Assembly (NCBI GenBank): GCA_002502785.1
Contig: DAQG01000085.1
Location: 1-14,834, forward strand
Direction of reading: 5' to 3'
Length of the DNA: 14,834 bases
Source of the DNA: Methanothrix harundinacea
GTDB taxonomy: Archaea; Halobacteriota; Methanosarcinia; Methanotrichales; Methanotrichaceae
The position numbers and the translations under genes were made by a program. Below are positions 6,616 to 12,353 of the stretch, piece after piece (the first letter of the stretch is position 1; each line of letters opens with the position of its first letter). The notes under the pieces were generated by a model that ran no database searches, had not been told where the DNA came from, and saw only the letters and a list, made by a program, of their open reading frames with translations.

Positions 6616-7794
6616 ATGCCAAATAGTCCCATTGCTATCACATTTTTGATCTGGGCAGCTCTGTTCACTTCGATCCTATCCCAGCCCGCCCTCGGCCAGG
6701 CCCCCGACCTAGAATGGGAAGAGGTGTTCGGCGGGGCAAAGGACGAGCGGGGCCTGGCCCTCCTGGAGACGAAAGGCGGTGGCTACCTGATGGCGGGCTA
6801 CACCCCCTCGAAAGGGGCGGGAAATAAAGACCTCTGGCTCGTCAAGACAGATCAGAGCGGCGAGATGGAATGGGAGAGAACCATGGGTGGTCCCGGTGAC
6901 GACGAGGGATGGGCGGTCCTGGAGACCGAAGACGGCGGGTACCTGATAGGGGGCTTCACCGAGTCATCGGGCGCCGGTGGGAAAGACCTATGGCTGGTCA
7001 AGACCTACTCAGACGGTTACGAGAGATGGACGAAGACCTTCGGAGGTCCCGGCGACGACTGGGGCGTTGCCGTCCTGGAGACGAAGGACGGAGGCTACGC
7101 CGCGGTTGGGATCACCACATCAAGCGGGTCGGGCGGCTCCGACGGCTGGATCGTGAAGACCGACCCCGACGGTAAGAAGGAGTGGGACGTCGCCATCGGC
7201 GGGTCCAAAAACGACGGCGCAAGCTCGATTCTGGAGACGAAAGACGGCTACGTCATCGCGGGCACCACCGAATCTTACGGTTCGGGCGGAAAAGATGTAT
7301 GGCTCGCGAAGACGGATGCGGATGGGGAAAGGATCTGGGAGAAGACCTTCGGAGGTCCCGGCGACGAGAGGGGCAACTTTGTCCTGGAGACCGATGACGG
7401 TTACGTCATCGTCGGTGTCACGGAGTCTGAGGGATCGGGAGGAAGGGACCTGTGGATCGCGAAGACCGATTCAGAAGGCGAGAAGGTCTGGGAGAAGACC
7501 TTCGGAGGTCCCGGTGACGACGGCGGCTGGACGGCCCTGGAGGCGAAAGACGGCGGCCTTATAGTCGTGGGCTACACCGAATCCCAGGGCAACGGCAAGC
7601 AAGACCTATGGCTCTTAAAAGCCAGTTCCGATGGTGAGAAGGTCTGGGAGAAGACCTTCGGCGGGTCGGGCTTTGACCTTGGAAGGTCCATCGTCTCTAC
7701 AAAGGACGGCGGATGGGCGATGACGGGATGGACGGAGTCCGAGGGATCAGGAGGTCAAGACCTGTGGCTCGTGAAGACAGAGAAGGAATCGTAA
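6616..7794 (+). CDS. Secreted seven-repeat beta-propeller protein
   Basis: The start is taken at ATG 6616, directly before a signal peptide (about residues 1-28, ending QPALGQ); a TTG at 6577 is a weaker alternative. The mature protein is almost entirely seven repeats of 51-52 residues. Each reads approximately W-(x)-K-T-F-G-G-P-G-D-D-(x)-G, then VLETKDGGY, then a GxTES-(x)-GSGG stretch, and ends DLWLVKTD-(x2)-G. Seven copies fit a seven-bladed propeller. This type is common in secreted archaeal and bacterial proteins, where it usually serves as a binding platform. No active-site residue stands out and no membrane anchor follows. It lies 52 bases after the tail-anchored protein and 8 bases before hemK2. 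Its partners may be the two anchored proteins upstream, which is inference. Confidence 0.85.
   Translation: MPNSPIAITFLIWAALFTSILSQPALGQAPDLEWEEVFGGAKDERGLALLETKGGGYLMAGYTPSKGAGNKDLWLVKTDQSGEMEWERTMGGPGDDEGWAVLETEDGGYLIGGFTESSGAGGKDLWLVKTYSDGYERWTKTFGGPGDDWGVAVLETKDGGYAAVGITTSSGSGGSDGWIVKTDPDGKKEWDVAIGGSKNDGASSILETKDGYVIAGTTESYGSGGKDVWLAKTDADGERIWEKTFGGPGDERGNFVLETDDGYVIVGVTESEGSGGRDLWIAKTDSEGEKVWEKTFGGPGDDGGWTALEAKDGGLIVVGYTESQGNGKQDLWLLKASSDGEKVWEKTFGGSGFDLGRSIVSTKDGGWAMTGWTESEGSGGQDLWLVKTEKES
6706..7791 (+). repeat. Seven tandem propeller-blade repeats of about 155 bases
   Basis: The blades begin at about residues 31, 83, 135, 187, 238, 289 and 341 of the 392-residue product. At DNA level the blade junction GAAGACCTTCGGAGGTCCCG recurs unchanged in three repeats (near 7032, 7343 and 7494), with a close variant near 7651. 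Other parts vary more. Such sharing at synonymous positions points to recent internal duplication or gene conversion among blades. Confidence 0.8.
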
Positions 7795-7802
7795 AGCAAA
7801 CC

Positions 7803-8423
7803 ATGATCCAGGAAAGTCCGAACCACCGGGTTGGCGGCCGCGACTCAGCGACAGAAGATGCGGCAGAGTTCGATGAGATGGAGGAGGTTTACGAGCCTGC
7901 CGAAGATACCCATCTCCTTCTCAGGGTCGCCCTGGAGGAGGTCGGCCCCGACGACCGCGTCCTGGAGATGGGGTGCGGTCGCGGCGTCATATCAAAAAGT
8001 CTGGTGCCGCTGGCCAGGAGGGTCCTTGCCACCGACCTCAACCCCAGCGCCGTGAGGATCCTTCGACGAGCAGGGATCGACGCAATCCAGGCCGACCTCT
8101 TCAGCGACATTCGGTCCAAGTTCGATCTCGTCCTCTTCAACCCACCGTACCTTCCCACCGCGGAGGATGATGTGCTGGAGGGTTGGCTCAACTTCGCCTT
8201 CGACGGCGGAAAAACGGGCAGAGATACGATAAATCGCTTCCTTGAGATGCTGAAAGATCATTTAGAGCCCGAAAAGGGGCGCGCCCTCCTCCTCATCTCA
8301 AGCCTCAGCGACCTGTCCGAGGTCGCTCTTAAGGCTGAGAAAGAAGGACTAACAACCGAGGTAGTCGCGAGGGAGAAGTACTTCTTCGAGGAGCTATTCG
8401 TCCTGAGGCTCGCCCTCCGATGA
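7803..8423 (+). CDS. HemK2-type protein glutamine N5-methyltransferase
   Basis: 206 residues from ATG 7803; an alternative start at ATG 7878 would give MEEVYEPAEDTHLLL at the very N-terminus, closer to the usual family start. Neither has a clear ribosome binding site, so the start is uncertain. Family motifs are clear: VYEPAEDTHLLL (residues 29-40), the AdoMet-binding glycine motif VLEMGCGRG (53-61), the acidic ATDLNPSAV (76-84), and the catalytic NPPY (113-116) in LFNPPYLP. These mark the archaeal/eukaryotic HemK2 (Mtq2, KMT9 alpha) group. In known cases it methylates the GGQ glutamine of release factor aRF1/eRF1 with a small Trm112-like partner. No such partner is encoded here. It follows the propeller gene by 8 bases and is probably read through from the surface operon. 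Confidence 0.85.
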   Translation: MIQESPNHRVGGRDSATEDAAEFDEMEEVYEPAEDTHLLLRVALEEVGPDDRVLEMGCGRGVISKSLVPLARRVLATDLNPSAVRILRRAGIDAIQADLFSDIRSKFDLVLFNPPYLPTAEDDVLEGWLNFAFDGGKTGRDTINRFLEMLKDHLEPEKGRALLLISSLSDLSEVALKAEKEGLTTEVVAREKYFFEELFVLRLALR

Positions 8424-8739
8424 TGGGGCGGACCTGGGGGGGCGTACGCGACGAAGTTTCCAGATAGGGGCAGGCCTTCGCGAACCTATTTAAATATGCA
8501 TTATATAACCGGAGTGGGCGCCCCATCTTCAGACGAATCCGCCAAATGAACCAAGATCTGATAAAAACTGAGTAAATTGATGTAACTTCATCTGGAGATA
8601 TAATCATATGTCAGAATTTAGGCGACAAAAAGCTTATTATTCGCGTCGTCTAACCTAGTTGCCAGTCCAGAGCAAAAATGTTTGATTGCAATAAACTTAT
8701 ATGCGAGTGACAATAACGCGTTATCACAGAGGTGCTGTG
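8424..8739 (+). other. 316-base intergenic region with TATA-like elements and no supported gene
   Basis: The first 60 bases are GC-rich. Then comes an AT-rich run at 8485-8507 (CTATTTAAATATGCATTATA and onward) that could be a promoter on either strand, followed by the palindrome GGGCGCCC near 8517-8524. I find no open frame with a ribosome binding site after it, so a short non-coding transcript is possible but unsupported. The last 50 bases hold the promoter of the first DUF1699 gene. Confidence 0.5.
8696..8734 (+). promoter_or_regulatory. TATA box and ribosome binding site of DUF1699 copy 1
   Basis: CTTATATG (8696-8703) would place transcription start near 8725. GAGGTG (8729-8734) follows, five bases before the ATG at 8740. 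This rules out an in-frame ATG at 8701, which lies inside the TATA box. Confidence 0.6.
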
Positions 8740-9144
8740 ATGATGAAAATCAGAGTGGTCAGTTCAAAGAAAGAGATCGACGAGCTTAACAGAAACGAAC
8801 AGATGATACACTTGGCCTTCAGGGCATCCAACACGGACATATTCAGGCTCCTCCAGTCCTGTCCCAGGCTCAGGGCGATCCAGGTCCCCTCATCCTATTA
8901 CAAGACAATGTCCAACGCAGGCCAGATGTTTTTGGAGATGCAGGGCGTTGAGATCATTGAGGGGGACGTCTGGGGCCACAGAAAGGACATCGACGAATAT
9001 TACACCGTCGACGACAAGGTGATTGAGAGAATAAACAATCTCCAGTCCGAAGGGATAAACGTCGACGAGATCGCTGGAAGGGTCTCCAGGGAATCGAAGC
9101 TATCTCCAGCGATGGTCAAGTACATGATCAAATTGGCGGCTTGA
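8740..9144 (+). CDS. DUF1699 family protein, copy 1
   Basis: 134 residues from the first of two ATGs, preceded by GAGGTG. The start matches that of the neighbour at 9388. I recognise it as DUF1699, a small family of Methanosarcinales with no known function. The N-terminal half alternates strands and helices (KIRVVSS, HLAFRAS, LRAIQVPSSYY, VEIIEGDVWGH). The C-terminal 40 residues look like a helix-turn-helix: a helix with VIERINNLQSEG, then VDEIAGRVSRESK, then LSPAMVKYMIK as possible recognition helix. DNA binding is my inference, not a known property. The most conserved stretch between copies is GVEIIEGDVWGHRKDIDEYY, identical in both. It is followed by 243 non-coding bases before copy 2, each copy having its own promoter-like sequence. 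Confidence 0.85.
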   Translation: MMKIRVVSSKKEIDELNRNEQMIHLAFRASNTDIFRLLQSCPRLRAIQVPSSYYKTMSNAGQMFLEMQGVEIIEGDVWGHRKDIDEYYTVDDKVIERINNLQSEGINVDEIAGRVSRESKLSPAMVKYMIKLAA

Positions 9145-9178
9145 AAGAGCCGAAACTTCTCCAGCCGTAATCGTCTGG

Positions 9179-9193
9179 ACCGTTACAAACGGT
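9179..9193 (+). terminator. Short perfect inverted repeat after DUF1699 copy 1
   Basis: ACCGTT-ACA-AACGGT lies 35 bases past the stop and is followed by TTTACAG. It is a small hairpin that might end transcription or be an operator. The evidence is only the symmetry. Confidence 0.3.
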
Positions 9194-9295
9194 TTACAGT
9201 CGATAGATTCCCTGACAATTCGGTGCCGGGACCCCCGAGAGGCATCCAGGCGAGAAGCCGAAGAATCGAAATTCGCTGGTGGTAGGCCGACTGGA

Positions 9296-9341
9296 GGTGG
9301 TCCTTTGAAGACACCCATATAGCCGACCACCGTTTCAAAGG
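9296..9341. repeat. Two interleaved inverted repeats upstream of DUF1699 copy 2
   Basis: GGTGGTC (9296-9302) pairs with GACCACC (9325-9331), and CCTTTGAA (9302-9309) pairs with TTCAAAGG (9334-9341). The arms are in the order A, B, A', B', so the two stems cross rather than nest. They lie 47 bases before the ATG and apparently upstream of the TATA-like sequence, so a DNA operator is as likely as an RNA fold. Confidence 0.45.
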
Positions 9342-9359
9342 CTGGAAAGTCTCGTTATC

Positions 9360-9376
9360 AAATTTATCATAATTTG
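9360..9376 (+). promoter_or_regulatory. TATA-like sequence before DUF1699 copy 2
   Basis: AAATTTATCATAATTTG sits 12-28 bases before the ATG at 9388, so a message starting at normal spacing would be leaderless or nearly so. No clear ribosome binding site is seen, unlike copy 1. Confidence 0.4.
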
Positions 9377-9387
9377 GGTGTAGTTCT

Positions 9388-9792
9388 ATGATGAAGATCA
9401 GGATAGTAAGCTCCAAGGATGACATAAACGATCTCACGAGAAACGACCAGACAATCCACCTGGCTTTCAGGGCCTCCAGCACCGACATGTTCAGGCTGCT
9501 CAAGTCCAGTCCCAGGCTCAGGGCCGTACAGGTCCCGCCTTCGTACTACAAGAACATGCCAAATACCGGTAGAACTTTCCTGGAAACGCAAGGGGTAGAG
9601 ATCATAGAGGGAGACGTCTGGGGCCACAGAAAGGACATCGACGAGTATTACGTCATCAACGACAAGATAATAGAAAGAATAAGCAACCTCCAATCTGATG
9701 GGCTTGATGTCGAAGAGATATCATCGAGGATATCCTGGGAGTCGAAGCTCTCTCCCGCGATGGTCAACTACATCATCAAACAGTCGGCTTGA
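9388..9792 (+). CDS. DUF1699 family protein, copy 2
   Basis: 134 residues, the same length as copy 1; hand alignment without gaps gives 97 identities of 134 (72%). Differences cluster in residues 10-21, 51-67 and 98-116, while the 20 residues from GVEII to DEYY are unchanged. The predicted C-terminal helix-turn-helix is kept (LDVEEISSRISWESK, LSPAMVNYIIK), with an Arg-to-Trp change and a Lys-to-Asn change in likely exposed positions, so DNA or partner specificity could differ between copies. The start is the first ATG of an ATG-ATG pair, as in copy 1. The gene has its own AT-rich upstream region. Function unknown. Confidence 0.85.
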   Translation: MMKIRIVSSKDDINDLTRNDQTIHLAFRASSTDMFRLLKSSPRLRAVQVPPSYYKNMPNTGRTFLETQGVEIIEGDVWGHRKDIDEYYVINDKIIERISNLQSDGLDVEEISSRISWESKLSPAMVNYIIKQSA

Positions 9793-9810
9793 AAAGGGAT
9801 AACCCCTCAA

Positions 9811-9817
9811 CTTTTTC
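9811..9817 (+). terminator. T-rich tract after DUF1699 copy 2
   Basis: CTTTTTC lies about 20 bases after the stop and just after the small inverted repeat GGG-ATAA-CCC (9796-9805). Archaeal terminators are often simple T tracts, so this is a plausible 3' end. Confidence 0.35.
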
Positions 9818-9881
9818 CCGTCTCATATTCCGAAGGGACAGTCGATAGCTTCAAGGGATCTCCCGAAACCACTATTGTTCA

Positions 9882-9965
9882 TATTTCGTACAGGACGAGC
9901 CGACCATCGAAGAGATGGTCGGAAGGGTTGCTGAAGAGTTCGGGCCAAGTCCGGCCGTGGTCTAA
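9882..9965 (+). pseudogene. Probable remnant of a third DUF1699 copy (C-terminal part)
   Basis: The frame beginning TAT at 9882 reads YFVQDEPTIEEMVGRVAEEF, then GPSPAVV and a TAA stop at 9963. It lines up with the last third of the intact copies: EYY-(x)-(x)-(x)-D, then (I/L)-(x)-V-(D/E)-E-I-(x2)-R-(V/I), ES, and LSPAMV. About 15 residues seem to be missing between the DE and PTIEE, and the final ten residues are cut off by the stop. No start codon or ribosome binding site precedes it. The match is short and made by eye, but its position right after two intact copies on the same strand supports it. Confidence 0.5.
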
Positions 9966-9990
9966 TCGGCTGAGAAATTGGGCGAAGGCG

Positions 9991-10953
9991 TCAGATATCC
10001 TCAGAATCGATGCCCACCAGCTCGCCTTCTTCGCTGGCCTTTTCCAGAATTTCTACCATGCGGTCCAGGACCTCTGCCACGCCCGCGCCGCTCAATGTGG
10101 ACATGACCATGTCTGCGCCCTCGTAGGCGGCGAGGTCGCTCTTGTTGGCCACCACCAGCACAGGAAGGTGGAGCCAACCCTTCACGTCGGCCAGAAGTCT
10201 GAGCTGGTCGGCCAAAGAGAAGCCGCAGTACTCGCTGGGGTCCAGGATGTAGAGGACGGCACCCCGAAGGTGACGGAGGGCAGCTATCGCCTGAAGCTCG
10301 ATCTCGTTTCTCTGAGATAGGGGCCGATCCAGAAGTCCGGGAGTGTCCACCACTTGGTACCTCTGATGATCGCGGCTGAAGTGGCCCACGCCCACCCCTT
10401 TCGTGGTGAAGGGATAGCTTGCGATCTCGGGCCTGGCCCCGGTGACGGCTATCATGAAGCTCGACTTGCCGACGTTCGGGTATCCTGCAACGATTATGGT
10501 GGGAAGATCTGGGTCCACCGTGGGCATGCCTCTCAGCTTCTGGCGGGCATCGTTCAGAAAGAGGAGGTCCGGCTCGATCGACTTCATGACCGAGGCCATC
10601 CTACCGAAGGCGGCCCTTCTAACCGATGGTCTATCTGCGGTTCCCTTCATCCTCGTCAGGTGGTCCCGGGTGATGGTCCTGATCTGGGAGGCGGCCCAGG
10701 TGACCCTGGACAGGTGGATTCTCATCTCGTCCACCCCCACCGCAGCGTCGGCCAGGTCGTAGTAGAAGGGCGGGATGTTCATGAAAGAGGGGTACTTTCG
10801 GACCAGGTTTGTCAGGTTGTCTGAGAGTATGTTTCCGGCGGTCATCAGCATCGATTCGTCTTTCTTCTGGCCCGAAGATGCCCTCGTCGACCTTCTGAAG
10901 GCCCGGTCCACCAGCTCCTGAGATGTGGGGACGGTTGGAAGCCTTTCGAACAT
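9991..10953 (-). CDS. Nog1/Obg-family GTPase
   Basis: The start is set at ATG 10953, giving 320 residues beginning MFERLPTVPTSQELVDRAFR, which matches the usual start of archaeal Nog1-like proteins. ATG 10968 is an alternative, but its GGAGGG touches the codon. An N-terminal helical domain (about 1-145) precedes the G domain. G1 is GYPNVGKSS (157-165), the switch I region has PFTTKG (181-186), G3 is DTPG (203-206), G4 is NKSD (270-273), and a G5-like STLSG is at 285-289. Eukaryotic NOG1 works in 60S ribosome assembly, and the archaeal homologue is thought to act likewise on the large subunit, in the cytoplasm. It is shorter than eukaryotic NOG1, as expected in archaea. It is divergent from gar1-tfb with a shared TATA region, so genes for ribosome and rRNA maturation lie side by side. 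Confidence 0.9.
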   Translation of the reverse strand: MFERLPTVPTSQELVDRAFRRSTRASSGQKKDESMLMTAGNILSDNLTNLVRKYPSFMNIPPFYYDLADAAVGVDEMRIHLSRVTWAASQIRTITRDHLTRMKGTADRPSVRRAAFGRMASVMKSIEPDLLFLNDARQKLRGMPTVDPDLPTIIVAGYPNVGKSSFMIAVTGARPEIASYPFTTKGVGVGHFSRDHQRYQVVDTPGLLDRPLSQRNEIELQAIAALRHLRGAVLYILDPSEYCGFSLADQLRLLADVKGWLHLPVLVVANKSDLAAYEGADMVMSTLSGAGVAEVLDRMVEILEKASEEGELVGIDSEDI

Positions 10954-11031
10954 AACCGCTATGGACATCCCTCCGAGGAGATAAACTTTGAGTCGGAGGC
11001 AGAAACTCATCAAATAAAATGTTTGCGGAAC

Positions 11032-11041
11032 CTTTATATAG
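11032..11041. promoter_or_regulatory. Near-symmetric TATA box shared by divergent genes
   Basis: CTTTATATAG reads CTATATAAAG on the other strand, a usable TATA box both ways. On the plus strand normal spacing puts transcription start near 11062, just ahead of the gar1 ribosome binding site. On the minus strand it would start near 11010, 40-60 bases ahead of the GTPase start. A second AT-rich element at 11013-11022 could serve the GTPase alone. Confidence 0.5.
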
Positions 11042-11064
11042 TATCAACCCGAACAAGCTGGGGT

Positions 11065-11071
11065 GAGGTGA
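11065..11071 (+). promoter_or_regulatory. Ribosome binding site fixing the TTG start of gar1
   Basis: GAGGTGA, a 7-base match to the complement of the archaeal 16S 3' end, lies four bases before the TTG at 11076. No ATG or GTG in frame is as well placed, so the unusual TTG is accepted. Confidence 0.7.
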
Positions 11072-11075
11072 CCGG

Positions 11076-11354
11076 TTGAAAAGGTTGGGCACCACCCTTC
11101 ATTCAGTTCAGAAGAAGTTGATTGTGCGTGGAGAGCCGATAAGTGGCGGAAATAAAGCAGAGCTTCCGAGGATCAATTCTGTCGTTGTAGATCACAAGAA
11201 AGTCAGGATCGGCCGGGTTTTTGACATATTCGGTCCGACGGATCACCCCTACATCGTCGTCAAGCCTTATCGAAACGTCGATGCGGCAGTCCACCTGGGA
11301 AAAAAACTCTATTTCGAGGAGCGCGGATTTAGTGGAAGAAATAGAAAAGATTAG
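11076..11354 (+). CDS. gar1: H/ACA RNA-protein component Gar1
   Basis: 92 residues from a TTG start with a strong GAGGTGA site. The protein shows the small Gar1 beta-barrel core: KLIVRGE, then VVVDHKKVRIGRVFDIFGPT, DHPYIVVKP and a C-terminal LGKKLYFEE. The motif G-R-V-F-D-I-F-G-P-(x4)-P-Y is typical of the family. Gar1 joins Cbf5, Nop10 and L7Ae in H/ACA particles that guide pseudouridine formation in rRNA; in archaea it lacks the Gly/Arg-rich tails of the eukaryotic protein, as here. Its last 23 bases overlap the start of tfb, so the two are co-transcribed and probably translationally coupled, a pairing I recall from other euryarchaea. Confidence 0.88.
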   Translation: MKRLGTTLHSVQKKLIVRGEPISGGNKAELPRINSVVVDHKKVRIGRVFDIFGPTDHPYIVVKPYRNVDAAVHLGKKLYFEERGFSGRNRKD

Positions 11355-12345
11355 GGAGATCGAACGGTCTGAGAAAGAGAAGATCCAGGAGAAGATCAAG
11401 CTCAGGCGGGAGAAGGAAAAGGTAGATGAGTTCGAGAAGTTCATCGTCGAGTGTCCCGAGTGCGGAAGTCACGCCCTGGTCCACGACTACGAGAGGGCGG
11501 AACTCGTCTGCAGCGACTGCGGTCTCGTCATAGACGAGAACTTCATCGACCAGGGACCTGAGTGGAGGGCCTTCGATCACGACCAGAGGATGAAGAGGTC
11601 AAGGGTTGGCGCTCCCATGACTTACACCATCCACGACAAGGGCCTATCAACCATGATAGACTGGAGGAACCGGGACTCCTACGGCAAGACCATCTCCTCC
11701 AAGAACAGAGCCCAGCTCTATCGTCTGCGAAAATGGCAGCGGAGGATCAGGGTCAGCAACGCCACCGAGAGAAACCTCGCCTTCGCGTTGTCAGAGCTGG
11801 ACAGGATGGCTTCGGCCCTGGGCCTTTCCAGAAATGTGAGGGAGACGGCTGCCGTAATATATCGAAAGGCCGTCGACAAGAACCTTATCAGAGGAAGGAG
11901 CATCGAGGGTGTCGCGGCTGCGGCCCTTTATGCGGCCTGCAGGCAGTGCAACGTTCCAAGGACCCTTGACGAGATCGCCGAGGTATCAAGGGTCAGCAGA
12001 AAGGAGATCGGACGAACCTACAGGTTCGTATCAAGGGAGCTCTCCCTCAAGCTGATGCCCACAAGCCCCATCGACTACATACCCCGCTTCTGCTCCGGCC
12101 TCTCCCTCAAAGGCGAGGTCCAGGCGAAGGGTATAGAGATCCTCCGTCAGGCAGCGGAAAAGGAGCTTATCAGCGGCCGAGGACCCACGGGGGTTGCGGC
12201 AGCGGCTATATACATCGCCTCGATCCTATGCGGCGACCGGAGGACCCAGCGAGAGGTGGCGGACGTCGCCGGGGTGACGGAGGTCACCATCCGGAACCGC
12301 TACAAGGAGCTGGCCGAAGAGCTGGGGATCGAGATAATCCTCTGA
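11332..12345 (+). CDS. tfb: Transcription initiation factor IIB (TFB)
   Basis: The start is GTG 11332 (337 residues), inside the end of gar1; GGAG lies 10 bases before it. Longer readings from 11221 would use most of gar1 in another frame and are rejected. Residues 2-37 are a highly charged Glu/Lys/Arg helix, as in other Methanosarcinales TFBs. The zinc ribbon is C41-x2-C44 and C60-x2-C63 (CPECG, CSDCG). The conserved B-finger region follows (GPEWRAFD, then RSRVGAPMTYTIHDKGLST). Two cyclin-like repeats occupy about 135-230 and 235-335, each with a YAACR or YIAS helix; the second ends in a helix-turn-helix (TQREVADVAGVTEVTIRNRY) for BRE contact. TFB bridges TBP on the TATA box and RNA polymerase. 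No second TFB is seen in the window. Confidence 0.95.
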   Translation: MEEIEKIREIERSEKEKIQEKIKLRREKEKVDEFEKFIVECPECGSHALVHDYERAELVCSDCGLVIDENFIDQGPEWRAFDHDQRMKRSRVGAPMTYTIHDKGLSTMIDWRNRDSYGKTISSKNRAQLYRLRKWQRRIRVSNATERNLAFALSELDRMASALGLSRNVRETAAVIYRKAVDKNLIRGRSIEGVAAAALYAACRQCNVPRTLDEIAEVSRVSRKEIGRTYRFVSRELSLKLMPTSPIDYIPRFCSGLSLKGEVQAKGIEILRQAAEKELISGRGPTGVAAAAIYIASILCGDRRTQREVADVAGVTEVTIRNRYKELAEELGIEIIL

Positions 12346-12353
12346 ACTTCGAA

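Noticed and set aside
8485..8540. Small RNA gene after the AT-rich run and GGGCGCCC palindrome
   Set aside because: Promoter-like DNA alone, with no recognisable RNA fold or family.
8329..8607. Minus-strand frame of 92 codons overlapping the end of hemK2
   Set aside because: No ribosome binding site or recognisable protein pattern, and half of it is antisense to hemK2.
9207..9290. Possible further DUF1699 remnant after copy 1 (reads ASRREAEESKF)
   Set aside because: Only a few residues match the family C-terminus; too weak to separate from chance.
10354..10824. Long plus-strand frame antisense to the Nog1-like GTPase
   Set aside because: It is a shadow of a well-conserved GTPase frame and has unnatural His/Gly/Val-rich composition.
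11221..11331. Upstream extension of TFB
   Set aside because: It overlaps gar1 in another frame; the family N-terminus begins with the charged helix at the GTG 11332.
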